Assembly: GCA_947625355.1 (NCBI GenBank)
Contig: CANQOA010000018.1
Span: forward strand, 1-35,812
Direction: 5' to 3'
DNA length: 35,812 nucleotides
From: an uncultured Oscillospiraceae bacterium
Lineage (GTDB): Bacteria; Bacillota; Clostridia; Oscillospirales; Oscillospiraceae
In this document: piece after piece, positions 7,875 to 16,195 of the stretch
Layout of the letters: the number at the start of each line of letters is the position of its first letter
How positions within the stretch are numbered: the first letter of the stretch is position 1
Notes under the pieces: generated by a model
What the model saw: the letters and a program-made list of their open reading frames with translations, nothing else
Told to the model about the DNA's origin: nothing
Databases searched by the model: none
Made by a program: the position numbers and the translations under genes

Positions 7875-8566
7875 TGGACGGCCTGCTTCTGGTGGACAAG
7901 CCCATGGAGTGGACCAGCATGGACGTGTGCGCCCATCTGCGGGGCGTGCTCCATGAGCGCCACATCGGCCACACCGGCACCCTGGACCCCAACGCTACGG
8001 GTCTGCTGGTGGTCCTGACCGGCAAGGGCACCAAGGCCGCCAAATACGCGGAGAACGACGAAAAGGAATATGCGGCCCGGCTCCGGCTGGGCACCGTCAC
8101 CGATACCCAGGACATTTGGGGCACGGTGCTGCGCCGGGAGGAGCCGGCCGTCGGGCGGGAGGAGATCGAAGCCGTGCTGGACCGGTTTCGCGGCCCGATC
8201 CTGCAGCTGCCGCCCATGTACTCGGCCATCAAGCACCGGGGCAAGAAGCTCTATGAGATCGCCCGCCGGGGCGGGGACGTGGAGCGGGAGCCCCGGCCCA
8301 TCACCATTCGCCGCCTAGAACTGACCGACCGGGACGGGGCGGGGGACTGGGGGCTGGAGATCACCTGCTCCAAGGGCACCTATATCCGCACCCTGTGCCA
8401 CGATATCGGCCAGGCGCTGGGCTGCGGCGGGTGCATGAGCGCTCTGCGCCGGGTCCGGGCAGGGCAGTTCACCATCGCGGAAGCCCACACTTTGGAAGAG
8501 ATCCGTTCCGATCCGACGGGCTGCATGCTGCCCCTGGACCGGATCCTGCAGGGAGGCGAGCGCTGA
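7874..8566 (+). CDS. truB: tRNA pseudouridine(55) synthase TruB
   Basis: TruB makes the universal pseudouridine at position 55 in the T loop of tRNA. The catalytic aspartate is in GHTGTLDPNATG (D38). Other family blocks are LLLVDKPMEWTS at the start, QLPPMYSAIKHRGKKLYEIAR and SKGTYIRTLCHDIG. At 230 residues it is shorter than the roughly 300-residue enzymes because most of the C-terminal PUA-like domain is missing; the protein ends soon after LDRIL. The start overlaps the preceding stop, and the stop overlaps the ribF start. Confidence 0.94.
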   Translation: MDGLLLVDKPMEWTSMDVCAHLRGVLHERHIGHTGTLDPNATGLLVVLTGKGTKAAKYAENDEKEYAARLRLGTVTDTQDIWGTVLRREEPAVGREEIEAVLDRFRGPILQLPPMYSAIKHRGKKLYEIARRGGDVEREPRPITIRRLELTDRDGAGDWGLEITCSKGTYIRTLCHDIGQALGCGGCMSALRRVRAGQFTIAEAHTLEEIRSDPTGCMLPLDRILQGGER

Positions 8567-9474
8567 TGCAGATACCGCGCCGAGTGGTGGCCCTGGGCTT
8601 TTTCGACGGGGTCCACCTTGGCCATCAGGCTCTGATGATGACCGCCCGGGAGCGGGCGGAGCAGCTTGCCGCCGTCCCGTCCGTTATCACCTTCGACGCC
8701 CATCCGGATGCGGTGGTCCGCGGCATGGACGTGGCCCTGCTGGGGGACCTGGAGGAACGCAAGAGCCTCATCGCCCGGGTAGGCGGCATCGACGACATCC
8801 ACGTGTTCCACTTTGATCGGCAATTCATGCGTGTCGCCTGGGAGGACTTTGTCCGCCAGGTGAAGGACGAACTGGGCGCGGTCCATCTGGTCATTGGCTG
8901 GGATTTCTGCTGCGGCTGGCGGGGCGAGGGCACCGCGGCGCGCATCGCCGCCTGGTGCGGAGAGCATGACATGGGCTGCGACATCGTGGAGCAGGTGACG
9001 CTGGACGGCACGCCGGTCAGCTCCACCTATATCCGCTCGCTGGTGGCGGCGGGGGACATGGAGCGCGCCGCCCGGTTCCTGGGGCATGCCTACAGCGTCA
9101 GCCATGCGGTGGTCCACGGCTGCCAGCGGGGCCGGCGCATGGGCATCCCCACCATCAACTTTCCCATCCCGGAGGGGATCATCGTGCCCCGGTACGGGGT
9201 ATATGCCACCTGCGCGCATCTGGCCTCGGGGCCGCAGTGCGCCGTCACGAACGTAGGCGTGCGCCCCACCTTTGCCGGGGACGGCCGCGTGACGGTGGAG
9301 ACCAATCTGCTGGACTATGCGGGGGAGCTCTACGGCCAGAACGTGCGGATCGACTTTCTGGCCTTTTTGCGGGACGAGACCCGCTTTCCCTCCCAGGCGG
9401 CTCTGGCGGAGCAGATCCGGCGGGACATCGACAATACCCGGCGGTATTTCCGCGACCGGGAGGTGGGCGTCTGA
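8566..9474 (+). CDS. ribF: Bifunctional riboflavin kinase / FAD synthetase RibF
   Basis: RibF phosphorylates riboflavin to FMN and adenylates FMN to FAD. The N-terminal nucleotidyltransferase domain carries GFFDGVHLGH (residues 11-20) and the SSTYIR motif (152-157). The C-terminal riboflavin kinase domain has GIPTINFP at about 193, YGVYAT, NVGVRPTF and the LLDYAGELYGQ segment. The length of 302 residues is normal. The ATG follows a GGGAGG ribosome-binding site and overlaps the truB stop. truB-ribF adjacency is typical of Firmicutes; the continuation into ruvC is less usual and suggests ruvCAB shares this transcript. Confidence 0.95.
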   Translation: MQIPRRVVALGFFDGVHLGHQALMMTARERAEQLAAVPSVITFDAHPDAVVRGMDVALLGDLEERKSLIARVGGIDDIHVFHFDRQFMRVAWEDFVRQVKDELGAVHLVIGWDFCCGWRGEGTAARIAAWCGEHDMGCDIVEQVTLDGTPVSSTYIRSLVAAGDMERAARFLGHAYSVSHAVVHGCQRGRRMGIPTINFPIPEGIIVPRYGVYATCAHLASGPQCAVTNVGVRPTFAGDGRVTVETNLLDYAGELYGQNVRIDFLAFLRDETRFPSQAALAEQIRRDIDNTRRYFRDREVGV

Positions 9475-9989
9475 TGCGCATTCTCGGCGTCGATCCGGGC
9501 ATCGGAACGGTGGGGTTCGGCGTGGTGGACGCGGTCCACGGGCAGGTGTCCTATGTGGCCTGCGGCGCCGTCACGACGCCGCCCAACACGGCCCTGTCGC
9601 CCCGGCTGGATATGATCTATAACGATCTGAACGAGCTGATCGTCACCTTTTCCCCGGACGCCATCTCCGTGGAAGAGCTGTTCTTTTCCAAGAACATCAC
9701 CACTGGCATCGCCGTGGCCCACGGCCGGGGCGTGATCCTGCTGAGCGCCTATCGCAGCGGCGTGCCCGTCTATGAGTACACGCCCATGCAGGTGAAGCAG
9801 GCCGTGGTGGGCTACGGAAACGCCAAGAAGCATCAGGTCATCTACATGGTCCAGCGGCTCCTCAATATGAAGTCGCCGCCCAAGCCCGACGATGCGGCCG
9901 ACGCCCTGGCCCTGGCCATATGCCACGCCCGGAGCATGGCCAGCCGCCTTGCGCCGGAAGGAGGAGAAAACCCATGTTCTACCATTTGA
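9474..9989 (+). CDS. ruvC: Holliday junction resolvase RuvC
   Basis: RuvC cuts Holliday junctions symmetrically during recombinational repair, working with RuvAB. The four acidic catalytic residues are all present: D7 in LGVDPGIG, E67/E68 in VEELFF, and D140 and D143 in KPDDAADALA. The length of 171 residues is typical. It starts at an ATG overlapping the ribF stop and overlaps ruvA by 16 nt, so the ruvCAB block is compact and in the canonical order. Bacillus lacks RuvC and uses RecU instead; Clostridia commonly have it. Confidence 0.95.
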   Translation: MRILGVDPGIGTVGFGVVDAVHGQVSYVACGAVTTPPNTALSPRLDMIYNDLNELIVTFSPDAISVEELFFSKNITTGIAVAHGRGVILLSAYRSGVPVYEYTPMQVKQAVVGYGNAKKHQVIYMVQRLLNMKSPPKPDDAADALALAICHARSMASRLAPEGGENPCSTI

Positions 9990-10579
9990 ACGGCGTCGTC
10001 ACCGATCTGGAGCCCGGCCTCGCGGTGGTGGACTGCGGCGGGGTGGGCTTTGCCGTGAACACCACCGCCAACACCGTGGGCCAGCTGCGCCGGGGGGAGA
10101 AGGCCAAGCTCTATATCTGCGAGCAGGTCCGGGAGGATGCCTTTGACCTCTATGGCTTCGCCACGCCGGGGGAGAAGCGGTGCTTCGAGATGCTGATCTC
10201 CGTGTCCGGCGTGGGTCCCAAGGCCGCGGCGGCCATCCTGTCCGTCAACACGCCGGAGCAGTTTTTCATGGCGGTCATGGGCGAGGACGAACGCGCCCTC
10301 ACCGCCGCCCAGGGCGTGGGGAAACGCCTGGCCCAGCGGATCATCCTGGAGCTGCGGGACAAGCTGGGCAAGCAGCAGGACGAACTGGCCATCAAGCAGT
10401 CCGGCACCGCTGTGCCCGCCGCTGCCGCCGGCCAGAGCATGCAGGCGGACCTGATGAGTGCGCTGACCGTGCTGGGTTATACCCGGGCGGAGTGCGCCGC
10501 CGCCATGCGGGGGCTGGACCTGGAGGCCATGAGCCTGGAGGAGGCCATCCGCGCGGCCCTGCGGGCCATGATGAAGTGA
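9974..10579 (+). CDS. ruvA: Holliday junction branch migration protein RuvA
   Basis: RuvA forms a tetramer that holds the four-way junction and loads the RuvB motor. The 201-residue protein has the OB-fold domain ([15 protein letters not shown] to [15 protein letters not shown]). Tandem helix-hairpin-helix motifs follow ([16 protein letters not shown] and [20 protein letters not shown]), then a flexible linker and the C-terminal RuvB-contacting domain ([18 protein letters not shown]). A GGAGG-like site precedes ATG 9974 inside the end of ruvC. ruvB begins 13 bases after its stop. Confidence 0.95.
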   Translation: MFYHLNGVVTDLEPGLAVVDCGGVGFAVNTTANTVGQLRRGEKAKLYICEQVREDAFDLYGFATPGEKRCFEMLISVSGVGPKAAAAILSVNTPEQFFMAVMGEDERALTAAQGVGKRLAQRIILELRDKLGKQQDELAIKQSGTAVPAAAAGQSMQADLMSALTVLGYTRAECAAAMRGLDLEAMSLEEAIRAALRAMMK

Positions 10580-10592
10580 GGGGAGGGAGCCT

Positions 10593-11633
10593 ATGAGCAT
10601 CAACTTTTCCGGAGACGGTCCGGATGAGGAGATCCTGACCGCCGCTTATCAGCCGGAGGACGCCGCCGAGGCGTCGCTGCGGCCCCGGCGCCTGGCGGAT
10701 TACACCGGCCAGGAGAAGGCCAAGGAGAATCTGGCGGTGTTCATCCAGGCGGCCAAGCTCCGCAACGAGCCCCTGGACCATGTGCTGCTCCACGGCCCCC
10801 CGGGCCTGGGCAAGACCACGTTGGCCGGGGTCATCGCCAACGAGATGGGCGTCAACATGCGCATCACCTCTGGCCCCGCCATCGAAAAGCCCGGCGACCT
10901 GGTGGCGCTGCTGACCAACCTGCAGGAGAACGACATCCTCTTTCTGGACGAGATCCACCGGCTGAACCGGTCGGTGGAAGAGATCCTCTATCCGGCCATG
11001 GAGGACTATGCCATCGACATCATCCTGGGCAAGGGTCCCTCCGCCAGCTCCGTCCACTTCGGCCTGCCGCATTTCACCCTCATCGGCGCCACCACCCGGT
11101 CGGGACAGCTGTCCGCGCCGCTGCGGGACCGCTTCGGCGTGGTGCTGCGGCTGGAGCTGTACAGCACCGACGATCTGCGCCGCATCGTGGAACGCAGCGC
11201 CGGCATCCTGGGCGTGGAGATCGAGCCGGACGGCGCCGTGGAGATCGCCTCCCGCAGCCGGGGCACCCCCCGGATCGCCAACCGGATGCTGCGCCGGGTC
11301 CGGGATTTCGCCCAGGTGAAAGGGGAGGGGGTCATCACCCGCGCCATCGCCAACGAGGCGCTCCTGCGCCTGGAGGTGGACCAGGCCGGTCTGGACAACG
11401 TGGACCGGCGGATGCTCCGGGCCATCATCGAGCTCTATGGCGGCGGCCCCGTGGGTCTGGAGGCGCTGGCCGCCACCATCAACGAGGAAGCCGTCACGCT
11501 GGAGGATGTGTATGAGCCGTTCCTGCTGCAGCAGGGCTTTTTGACCCGCACCCTCCGCGGCCGTTGCGTCACCCCAAAGGCCTACGAACACCTCGGGATC
11601 GAGTATTTGGGCCAACAAAAGCTGGACATGTGA
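10593..11633 (+). CDS. ruvB: Holliday junction branch migration ATPase RuvB
   Basis: RuvB is the AAA+ hexameric motor that pumps DNA through the RuvA-bound junction. The 346-residue protein has Walker [10 protein letters not shown] (about residues 67-75), Walker B LFLDEIHR, sensor 1 in IGATTRSG and the arginine-finger segment LRDRFG. The C-terminal winged helix contains [17 protein letters not shown] and the end block [24 protein letters not shown] ribosome-binding site precedes the ATG. It is the last gene of the plus-strand operon that starts at rimP; no clear hairpin terminator follows it. Confidence 0.97.
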   Translation: MSINFSGDGPDEEILTAAYQPEDAAEASLRPRRLADYTGQEKAKENLAVFIQAAKLRNEPLDHVLLHGPPGLGKTTLAGVIANEMGVNMRITSGPAIEKPGDLVALLTNLQENDILFLDEIHRLNRSVEEILYPAMEDYAIDIILGKGPSASSVHFGLPHFTLIGATTRSGQLSAPLRDRFGVVLRLELYSTDDLRRIVERSAGILGVEIEPDGAVEIASRSRGTPRIANRMLRRVRDFAQVKGEGVITRAIANEALLRLEVDQAGLDNVDRRMLRAIIELYGGGPVGLEALAATINEEAVTLEDVYEPFLLQQGFLTRTLRGRCVTPKAYEHLGIEYLGQQKLDM

Positions 11634-11705
11634 CCGATCTCGTCAGAAATATCCAGTAATTGTCAAAAATATTCAATTATAATGCGGAACTTTTGTAAAA
11701 AATGC

Positions 11706-11733
11706 TTGACTTCTTGTAGGAAAGAGCTATAAT
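11706..11733 (+). promoter_or_regulatory. Sigma-A type promoter of sigH
   Basis: TTGACT (11706-11711) and TATAAT (11728-11733) are separated by 16 bases, in an AT-rich stretch that stands out from the GC-rich surroundings. The expected transcription start, about 7 bases past the -10 box, falls on or next to the only sensible sigH start codon (GTG 11739), which implies a leaderless mRNA. Confidence 0.7.
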
Positions 11734-11738
11734 CTTTA

Positions 11739-12353
11739 GTGTGTTATTCTAGTTACAGTGGAATACCGGATGAAGAGTTGCAGGCACTGGCAAAAAAACA
11801 GGCCGCTGGGGCGGAGGAAGCCCTGGCGGAGCGGTATGCCCGCACCGTGCGCATGTGCACCCGCCCATACTTTTTGATCGGCGGTGACAGCGAGGACCTG
11901 ATCCAAGAGGGAATGATCGGCCTGCTGGCAGCCATCCGGGAATACGACAGTGAAAAGGGCGCGTCCTTCAGGACCTATGCCCAGGCATGTATCCATAACC
12001 GCATCCGATCGGCCGTTCGCAGCGCCCAGCGTTTGAAAAACGCCCCGCTGAACGACGGCGTCCCCTTAGACGATGTCCTCTCAGATGAATCCCAGTCCCT
12101 AGGTACCCACTACTTTCAGCGCAGTCCCGAGGAGCAGGTTCTGGCCAGAGAGACCGAAAAGGAATTCATTACCGCCTATTCACGGTGTTTGTCAAAATTA
12201 GAATCCCAGATCCTCCGTCTGTATCTGGAGGGCCTTTCCTATGAGGAGATGTCCGCCGCCTCAGGCAGAGATGTGAAGGCCGTAGACAACGCCGTCCAGC
12301 GCATCCGGCGCAAACTGGCGAAGCTGACCTCAGGCGAAAACAGCGAAAGCTGA
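11739..12353 (+). CDS. sigH: Sporulation sigma factor SigH (Spo0H)
   Basis: SigH directs transcription of early stationary-phase and sporulation-initiation genes such as spo0A and spoIIA. The 204-residue product matches the family throughout. DEELQALAKKQAAGAEEALAER is at the start; region 2 holds YFLIGGDSEDLIQEGMIGLLAAIREYD and the FRTYAQACIHNRI segment; region 4 has LSKLESQILRLYLEGLSYEEM and a helix-turn-helix ending NAVQRIRRKLAKL. The GTG at 11739 is the only in-frame start that keeps the N terminus; there is no ribosome-binding site and the promoter is immediately upstream. The next gene starts 51 bases downstream. Confidence 0.9.
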   Translation: MCYSSYSGIPDEELQALAKKQAAGAEEALAERYARTVRMCTRPYFLIGGDSEDLIQEGMIGLLAAIREYDSEKGASFRTYAQACIHNRIRSAVRSAQRLKNAPLNDGVPLDDVLSDESQSLGTHYFQRSPEEQVLARETEKEFITAYSRCLSKLESQILRLYLEGLSYEEMSAASGRDVKAVDNAVQRIRRKLAKLTSGENSES

Positions 12354-12404
12354 TCGCAATATACTGCCCTAAAGGGAAATTTTCATCTAAAGAGAGGAAC
12401 CGAA

Positions 12405-12686
12405 ATGTACGAAGACAAGACCCTTGTGTGCAAGGAATGCGGACAGGAGTTCGTGTTCACTGCCGGTGAGCAGGAGTTCTATGCTGAGCGCGGCTTCCAG
12501 AATGAGCCCCAGCGCTGCAAGGCCTGCCGCGACGCCCGCAAGGCCGCTGCCCGCGGTCCCCGGGAGTTCTTCACCGCTACCTGCGCTGCCTGCGGCGGCG
12601 AGGCCCGCGTCCCCTTCGAGCCGAAGAGCGACCGCCCCGTGTATTGCAGCGAGTGCTTCGCGAAGATGCGCACCGGTGAACTTTGA
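12405..12686 (+). CDS. Zinc-ribbon domain protein
   Basis: This 93-residue protein carries four CxxC pairs: CKEC and CKAC in the N-terminal half, CAAC and CSEC in the C-terminal half, forming two likely zinc ribbons. The N-terminal part (LVCKECGQEFVFTAGEQEFYAERGFQNEPQRC) matches a probable zinc-ribbon family widely found in Clostridia, with no proven function. A GAGAGG ribosome-binding site precedes the ATG. It follows sigH by 51 bases on the same strand and may be cotranscribed with it; a strong terminator follows. Codon use is biased towards a few preferred codons, suggesting high expression. Confidence 0.85.
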   Translation: MYEDKTLVCKECGQEFVFTAGEQEFYAERGFQNEPQRCKACRDARKAAARGPREFFTATCAACGGEARVPFEPKSDRPVYCSECFAKMRTGEL

Positions 12687-12704
12687 TCGTTAAGTTTACA
12701 AGGG

Positions 12705-12741
12705 AAAACAGAGGAAGTCCGGCGGGCTTCCTCTGTTTTAT
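12705..12741 (+). terminator. Terminator after the zinc-ribbon gene
   Basis: ACAGAGGAAG (12708-12717) pairs perfectly with CTTCCTCTGT (12727-12736) across a 9-base loop and is followed by TTTAT. Confidence 0.85.
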
Positions 12742-12759
12742 TGGATCGCGAAATTTCTG

Positions 12760-12788
12760 TTGAAATCTCCCGCCGGAACGGATATAAT
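12760..12788 (+). promoter_or_regulatory. Sigma-A type promoter of the DUF1858 gene
   Basis: TTGAAA (12760-12765) and TATAAT (12783-12788) are spaced by 17 bases, about 40 bases upstream of the start codon. Confidence 0.75.
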
Positions 12789-12826
12789 AAGCCTACAAAT
12801 CAGTACTTCTTCGGAGGAGCGAAATT

Positions 12827-13042
12827 ATGTATCAGATCACGAAAGATACCATCGTTTACGATATCATGGTGAACGCCCCCGCGACCCAGCCCCTGTTCCT
12901 GGAGATCGGGATGCACTGCCTGGGCTGCGCCTTCGCCACCGGCGAGAGCGTGGAGCAGGCCTGCATGGCCCATGGCGTGGAGGTAGAGCCCTTTGTGGCG
13001 AAGGTCAACGCCTTCATCGCCGCCAACGGCGTCGGCGCTTGA
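12827..13042 (+). CDS. DUF1858 domain protein (hybrid-cluster-protein-associated redox disulfide)
   Basis: A 71-residue protein with the DUF1858 fold: ITKDTIVYDIMVNAPATQPLF, then the conserved GMHCLGCAFATGESVEQA with the CxxC pair, ending VAKVNAFI. The family occurs alone or fused to hybrid cluster proteins and other anaerobic redox enzymes, and is thought to be a redox disulfide or metal-binding module; its reaction is unknown. It has its own promoter, a GGAGGAG ribosome-binding site and a terminator, so it is a single-gene unit. Confidence 0.9.
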   Translation: MYQITKDTIVYDIMVNAPATQPLFLEIGMHCLGCAFATGESVEQACMAHGVEVEPFVAKVNAFIAANGVGA

Positions 13043-13053
13043 CGGACACCTCG

Positions 13054-13080
13054 CGGCGGGGGAGGACCCCGCCGTTTTTT
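13054..13080 (+). terminator. Terminator after the DUF1858 gene
   Basis: CGGCGGGG (13054-13061) pairs with CCCCGCCG (13067-13074) across 5 bases, followed by six T residues. Confidence 0.9.
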
Positions 13081-13101
13081 ATTGCGCAAAAGGAGCACGC
13101 T

Positions 13102-13773
13102 ATGATCCGTCTCTCTGCCCGCTTGGCCGCGGTGGCGGCGCTGGTGCCGCCCGGCGCGTCCGTCATCGACGTGGGCACCGACCACGCCATGGTCCCGGTC
13201 TGGCTCGTCCAGGCGGGGATCTGCCCGCATGTCCTGGCAACGGATATCCGCCCGGGGCCGCTGCGGAGCGCCGCCGCCCTGCTGGAGCGCACCGGTACGG
13301 GGGATCGCATCCGCCTGATGCAGACAGACGGCCTGGCCGGCATCGCCCCGGAGGGGTACGACACCGTGATCATCGCCGGGATGGGTGGGGAGACCATGGC
13401 GTCCATCCTGTCCGCCGCGCCCTGGACACGCTCCGGCGTGCTTCTCATCCTGGCGCCCCAGAGCAAGCAGGCGCAGCTGCGGAGGTTCCTTGTAAAGAAC
13501 GGCTATGTCATCACGGCGGAGCGCCTGGCGGCCGACGCCGGGCGCGTCTATCCCATCCTCACCGCCCGGGGCGGCGTATCGCTGGATTACGGCGAGGCGG
13601 AGCTTCACCTGGGGCGGTTGGAGCAGATCGGGACGGACCCGCTGTTTGGCCGGGTCCTGGACGCGGCCCGCGCCCAGGCGGCCAAAGCCGCGCCATTCGA
13701 CAGCGGCGCCGCGCAATCGCTGGAGGAATATGATCGGATCAGGAGGGAGCTTGACCATGACCACAGTTTCTGA
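13102..13773 (+). CDS. trmK: tRNA (adenine(22)-N1)-methyltransferase TrmK
   Basis: TrmK methylates N1 of adenine 22 in the D loop of tRNA, using S-adenosylmethionine. The 223-residue protein has a Rossmann methyltransferase core with IDVGTDHAMVPVWLVQAG (about 22-39), ATDIRPGPL for the SAM ribose, and IIAGMGGETM, the family hallmark. AGGAG precedes ATG 13102. It overlaps the Nif3-family gene by 17 nt, the usual trmK-nif3 pair in Firmicutes; the usual upstream neighbour sigA is not here. Confidence 0.92.
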   Translation: MIRLSARLAAVAALVPPGASVIDVGTDHAMVPVWLVQAGICPHVLATDIRPGPLRSAAALLERTGTGDRIRLMQTDGLAGIAPEGYDTVIIAGMGGETMASILSAAPWTRSGVLLILAPQSKQAQLRRFLVKNGYVITAERLAADAGRVYPILTARGGVSLDYGEAELHLGRLEQIGTDPLFGRVLDAARAQAAKAAPFDSGAAQSLEEYDRIRRELDHDHSF

Positions 13774-14524
13774 TGTTTTTGACGTGCTGAATGAAAAAGC
13801 GCCGGTGGAGACCAAGATGTCCTTTGACAACGTGGGACTGCTGGTGGGCCGGGGGAGCCGGCCGGTCACGCGGATCGTGACGGCGCTGGACGTGACGGAG
13901 CAGGTCATCGAAGAGGCGGCGGACCTGGGGGCGGAGCTGATCGTGAGCCACCACCCCATCTTTTTCGAGCTGAAGTCCGTCACGGACGGCGACCAGAACG
14001 GCAGCCGCGTCCTGGCCCTGGCGGAAAGGGGCATCGCCGCCATCTGCATGCACACCAATCTGGACGCGGCGGCGGGCGGCGTGAACGACGCGCTGATGGC
14101 CGCCCTGGGCGGTGCCGTCACCGGCATTTTGGAGCCGGACACCGGCATCGGCCGGGTCGGCACTCTCCCGGCGCCAGTGCCCTTTGCCGATTTTCTGCCC
14201 TTTGTGAAGCAGGCGCTACGCTCCAACGGCCTGCGCTACCATGACGCCGGCCGCCCGGTCAAGTACCTGGCAGTATGCGGCGGCTCCGGCGGCGGCGATA
14301 TCGGCCTGGCAGCGGCGGCGGGCTGCGACACCTTCGTGACGGCGGACGTGAAGTACAGCCAGTTCCAGGAGGCGGCATGGCGCGGCATCAACCTCATCGA
14401 CGGGGACCACTTCTGCACGGAGAACGTGGTGGTGCCGGTGCTGGCGGGATGGCTGCGCGCCGCTTTTCCCGATGTGGACGTGCGCGTCAGCCAGGTCCAC
14501 CGGCAGACGGCGCAGTTTCTTTGA
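13757..14524 (+). CDS. Nif3-like dinuclear metal centre protein
   Basis: A 255-residue member of the NIF3/YqfO family, often labelled GTP cyclohydrolase 1 type 2 from one member's activity; the cellular substrate here is unknown. Metal-binding residues are visible in VSHHPIFF (H65, H66), MHTNLDAA and the late GDHFCTENVVV motif. The length fits the short form without the inserted PII-like domain. AGGAGGG lies nine bases upstream of ATG 13757, inside the end of trmK. Confidence 0.9.
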   Translation: MTTVSDVFDVLNEKAPVETKMSFDNVGLLVGRGSRPVTRIVTALDVTEQVIEEAADLGAELIVSHHPIFFELKSVTDGDQNGSRVLALAERGIAAICMHTNLDAAAGGVNDALMAALGGAVTGILEPDTGIGRVGTLPAPVPFADFLPFVKQALRSNGLRYHDAGRPVKYLAVCGGSGGGDIGLAAAAGCDTFVTADVKYSQFQEAAWRGINLIDGDHFCTENVVVPVLAGWLRAAFPDVDVRVSQVHRQTAQFL

Positions 14525-14528
14525 AAAT

Positions 14529-14558
14529 GTCATAAACCATCCCTCCCGGGCGTATGTT
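14529..14558 (+). promoter_or_regulatory. Candidate sigma-E (mother-cell) promoter of spoIVA
   Basis: GTCATAAA (14529-14536) and CGTATGTT (14551-14558) are separated by 14 bases, resembling the sigma-E pattern (-35 near GTCATATT, -10 near CATACANT). spoIVA is a sigma-E regulon member in Bacillus. The match is imperfect. Confidence 0.5.
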
Positions 14559-14587
14559 TTACCAAACATGCCTTGGAGGGATAAGTT

Positions 14588-16060
14588 GTGGACAGCATCT
14601 ATGAGGATATTGCCCGCAGGACGGACGGGGACATCTATTTGGGCGTCGTCGGGCCGGTGCGGACGGGAAAATCGACCTTTATCAAGCGTTTCATGGAGAC
14701 GCTGGTCATCCCCAACATCGAGAACGTATATAAGAAGGAACGGGCCCGCGATGAGCTGCCCCAGTGCGGCTCCGGCCGGACCGTCATGACGGCCGAACCA
14801 AAGTTCGTGCCGGAAGAGGCCGTGGAGCTCACCTTCGCCGGGCAGACCGCCGCCAGGATGCGCCTGATCGACTGCGTGGGATATATGGTCCCGGGAGCGG
14901 AGGGCCTCTATGAGGACGGGACCGAGCGGAAGGTGACCACCCCCTGGTACGACCATGAGATCCCCATGACCCAGGCGGCAGAGGAGGGGACCCGGAAGGT
15001 CATCGCCGAGCACTCCACCATCGGCCTGGTCATCACCACCGACGGCACCTTTGGCGACATCCCACGGGAGAACTACGCGGCGGCGGAAGAGCGGGTCATC
15101 CGGGAGCTGATAGACATCGGCAAGCCCTTTGCCGTGCTGGTGAACAGCGCTTTCCCCGAAGGGGAGGCGGCCGCCGCGCTGACAGGGCAGCTCTCAGAGA
15201 CGTACCGGGTGCCCTGTATGGCGGTGAACTGCCAGGAGCTGAGCGAAGAGGACATCCACGCGGTCATGGAGGCGGTGCTGTTCCAGTTCCCGCTGCAGGA
15301 GCTGAGTCTGTGGCTGCCGCCCTGGGCGGAAGCGCTGCCGGAGGACAGCGAGCTGAAAAAGACCCTGTACGGGATGCTGCTCTCCGCCGGACAGACCATG
15401 AACGCTCTCACAGACGCCTACGGCTGCATGGAGTTTCTGAGCCAGAGTGAGCTGGTGAGCGCGGCGCGCATCTCCTCCGTCCAGGCGGGGGCCGGCACCG
15501 CCACGGCCGTCATCGAGCTGGAGCCGGGGCTCTATTACAAGACCGTCAGCGAGCAGTCCGGCTTTGAGATCCGCGACGACACGGACCTGATGGAGCTGCT
15601 GCGGTCCTTAAAGAGCGTCAAGACCGAGTATGACCACGTCCATGAGGCGCTGGAGCAGGCCCGCCAGACCGGTTATGGCATCATCATGCCCGGCCCCGAC
15701 GAGATGGAGCTGGAGGAGCCCAAGATCATCAGCCGGGGCGGCCGCTACAGCGTGCGCCTGAAGGCCAGCGCGCCGGCCATCCATCTGTTCCGGACCCAGG
15801 TAGAGACCGAGGTCTCGCCCGCCGTGGGCGGGGAGAAGGCGTCGGAGCAGATCGTCAACTTCCTCCTGCAGGGCTTCGACGGGGACATCAACCGCATCTG
15901 GGAGTCCAATATCTTTGGCAAATCCCTGAACGATATCGCCGAGGAGGGCCTGACCGCCAAACTGCAGCGGATGCCGCCCAATATCCGCAAGCGGCTGCAG
16001 GGGACCATACAGCGGCTGGTGAACGACGGAGGCTACGGGCTGATCTGCATCGTTCTGTGA
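14588..16060 (+). CDS. spoIVA: Stage IV sporulation protein A (spore coat morphogenetic ATPase)
   Basis: SpoIVA polymerises on the outer forespore membrane, using ATP, to form the platform for spore coat assembly, and is also needed for cortex formation. The 490-residue product has the usual length. It begins with DSIYEDIARRTDGDIYLGVVG and has the Walker A loop GPVRTGKST (residues 22-30), the CGSGRTVMTAEPKF segment and IDCVGYMVPGA. The C terminus ends NDGGYGLICIVL, as in the family. GTG 14588 has a TGGAGGG ribosome-binding site. It is transcribed alone and followed by a strong terminator. Confidence 0.97.
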   Translation: MDSIYEDIARRTDGDIYLGVVGPVRTGKSTFIKRFMETLVIPNIENVYKKERARDELPQCGSGRTVMTAEPKFVPEEAVELTFAGQTAARMRLIDCVGYMVPGAEGLYEDGTERKVTTPWYDHEIPMTQAAEEGTRKVIAEHSTIGLVITTDGTFGDIPRENYAAAEERVIRELIDIGKPFAVLVNSAFPEGEAAAALTGQLSETYRVPCMAVNCQELSEEDIHAVMEAVLFQFPLQELSLWLPPWAEALPEDSELKKTLYGMLLSAGQTMNALTDAYGCMEFLSQSELVSAARISSVQAGAGTATAVIELEPGLYYKTVSEQSGFEIRDDTDLMELLRSLKSVKTEYDHVHEALEQARQTGYGIIMPGPDEMELEEPKIISRGGRYSVRLKASAPAIHLFRTQVETEVSPAVGGEKASEQIVNFLLQGFDGDINRIWESNIFGKSLNDIAEEGLTAKLQRMPPNIRKRLQGTIQRLVNDGGYGLICIVL

Positions 16061-16090
16061 ACGACAAAACCGTTGCGTCAAAGCGCTTTC

Positions 16091-16137
16091 GCGAGGTATA
16101 ATGGTCTGGCGGCCATATACCTCGCTTTTTGTTTTTC
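16091..16137 (+). terminator. Terminator after spoIVA
   Basis: GCGAGGTATAATGG (16091-16104) pairs with CCATATACCTCGC (16113-16125) with one bulged base, followed by TTTTTGTTTTT. The left arm also contains TATAAT, with TTGCGT 18 bases upstream, so a weak promoter could overlap the terminator. Confidence 0.85.
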
Positions 16138-16152
16138 TGCCTGCGCATAGCT

Positions 16153-16191
16153 GTCCCACCGGCGACATAAGCTACAGCGAGGTGGTGGGAC
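16153..16191 (+). promoter_or_regulatory. Inverted repeat over the ribosome-binding region of the amidase gene
   Basis: GTCCCACC (16153-16160) is perfectly complementary to GGTGGGAC (16184-16191), five bases before the amidase ATG at 16196. In RNA this would hide the GGTGGTGGG stretch that must serve as ribosome-binding site. A translational control role is possible but unproven. Confidence 0.35.
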
Positions 16192-16195
16192 GGAT

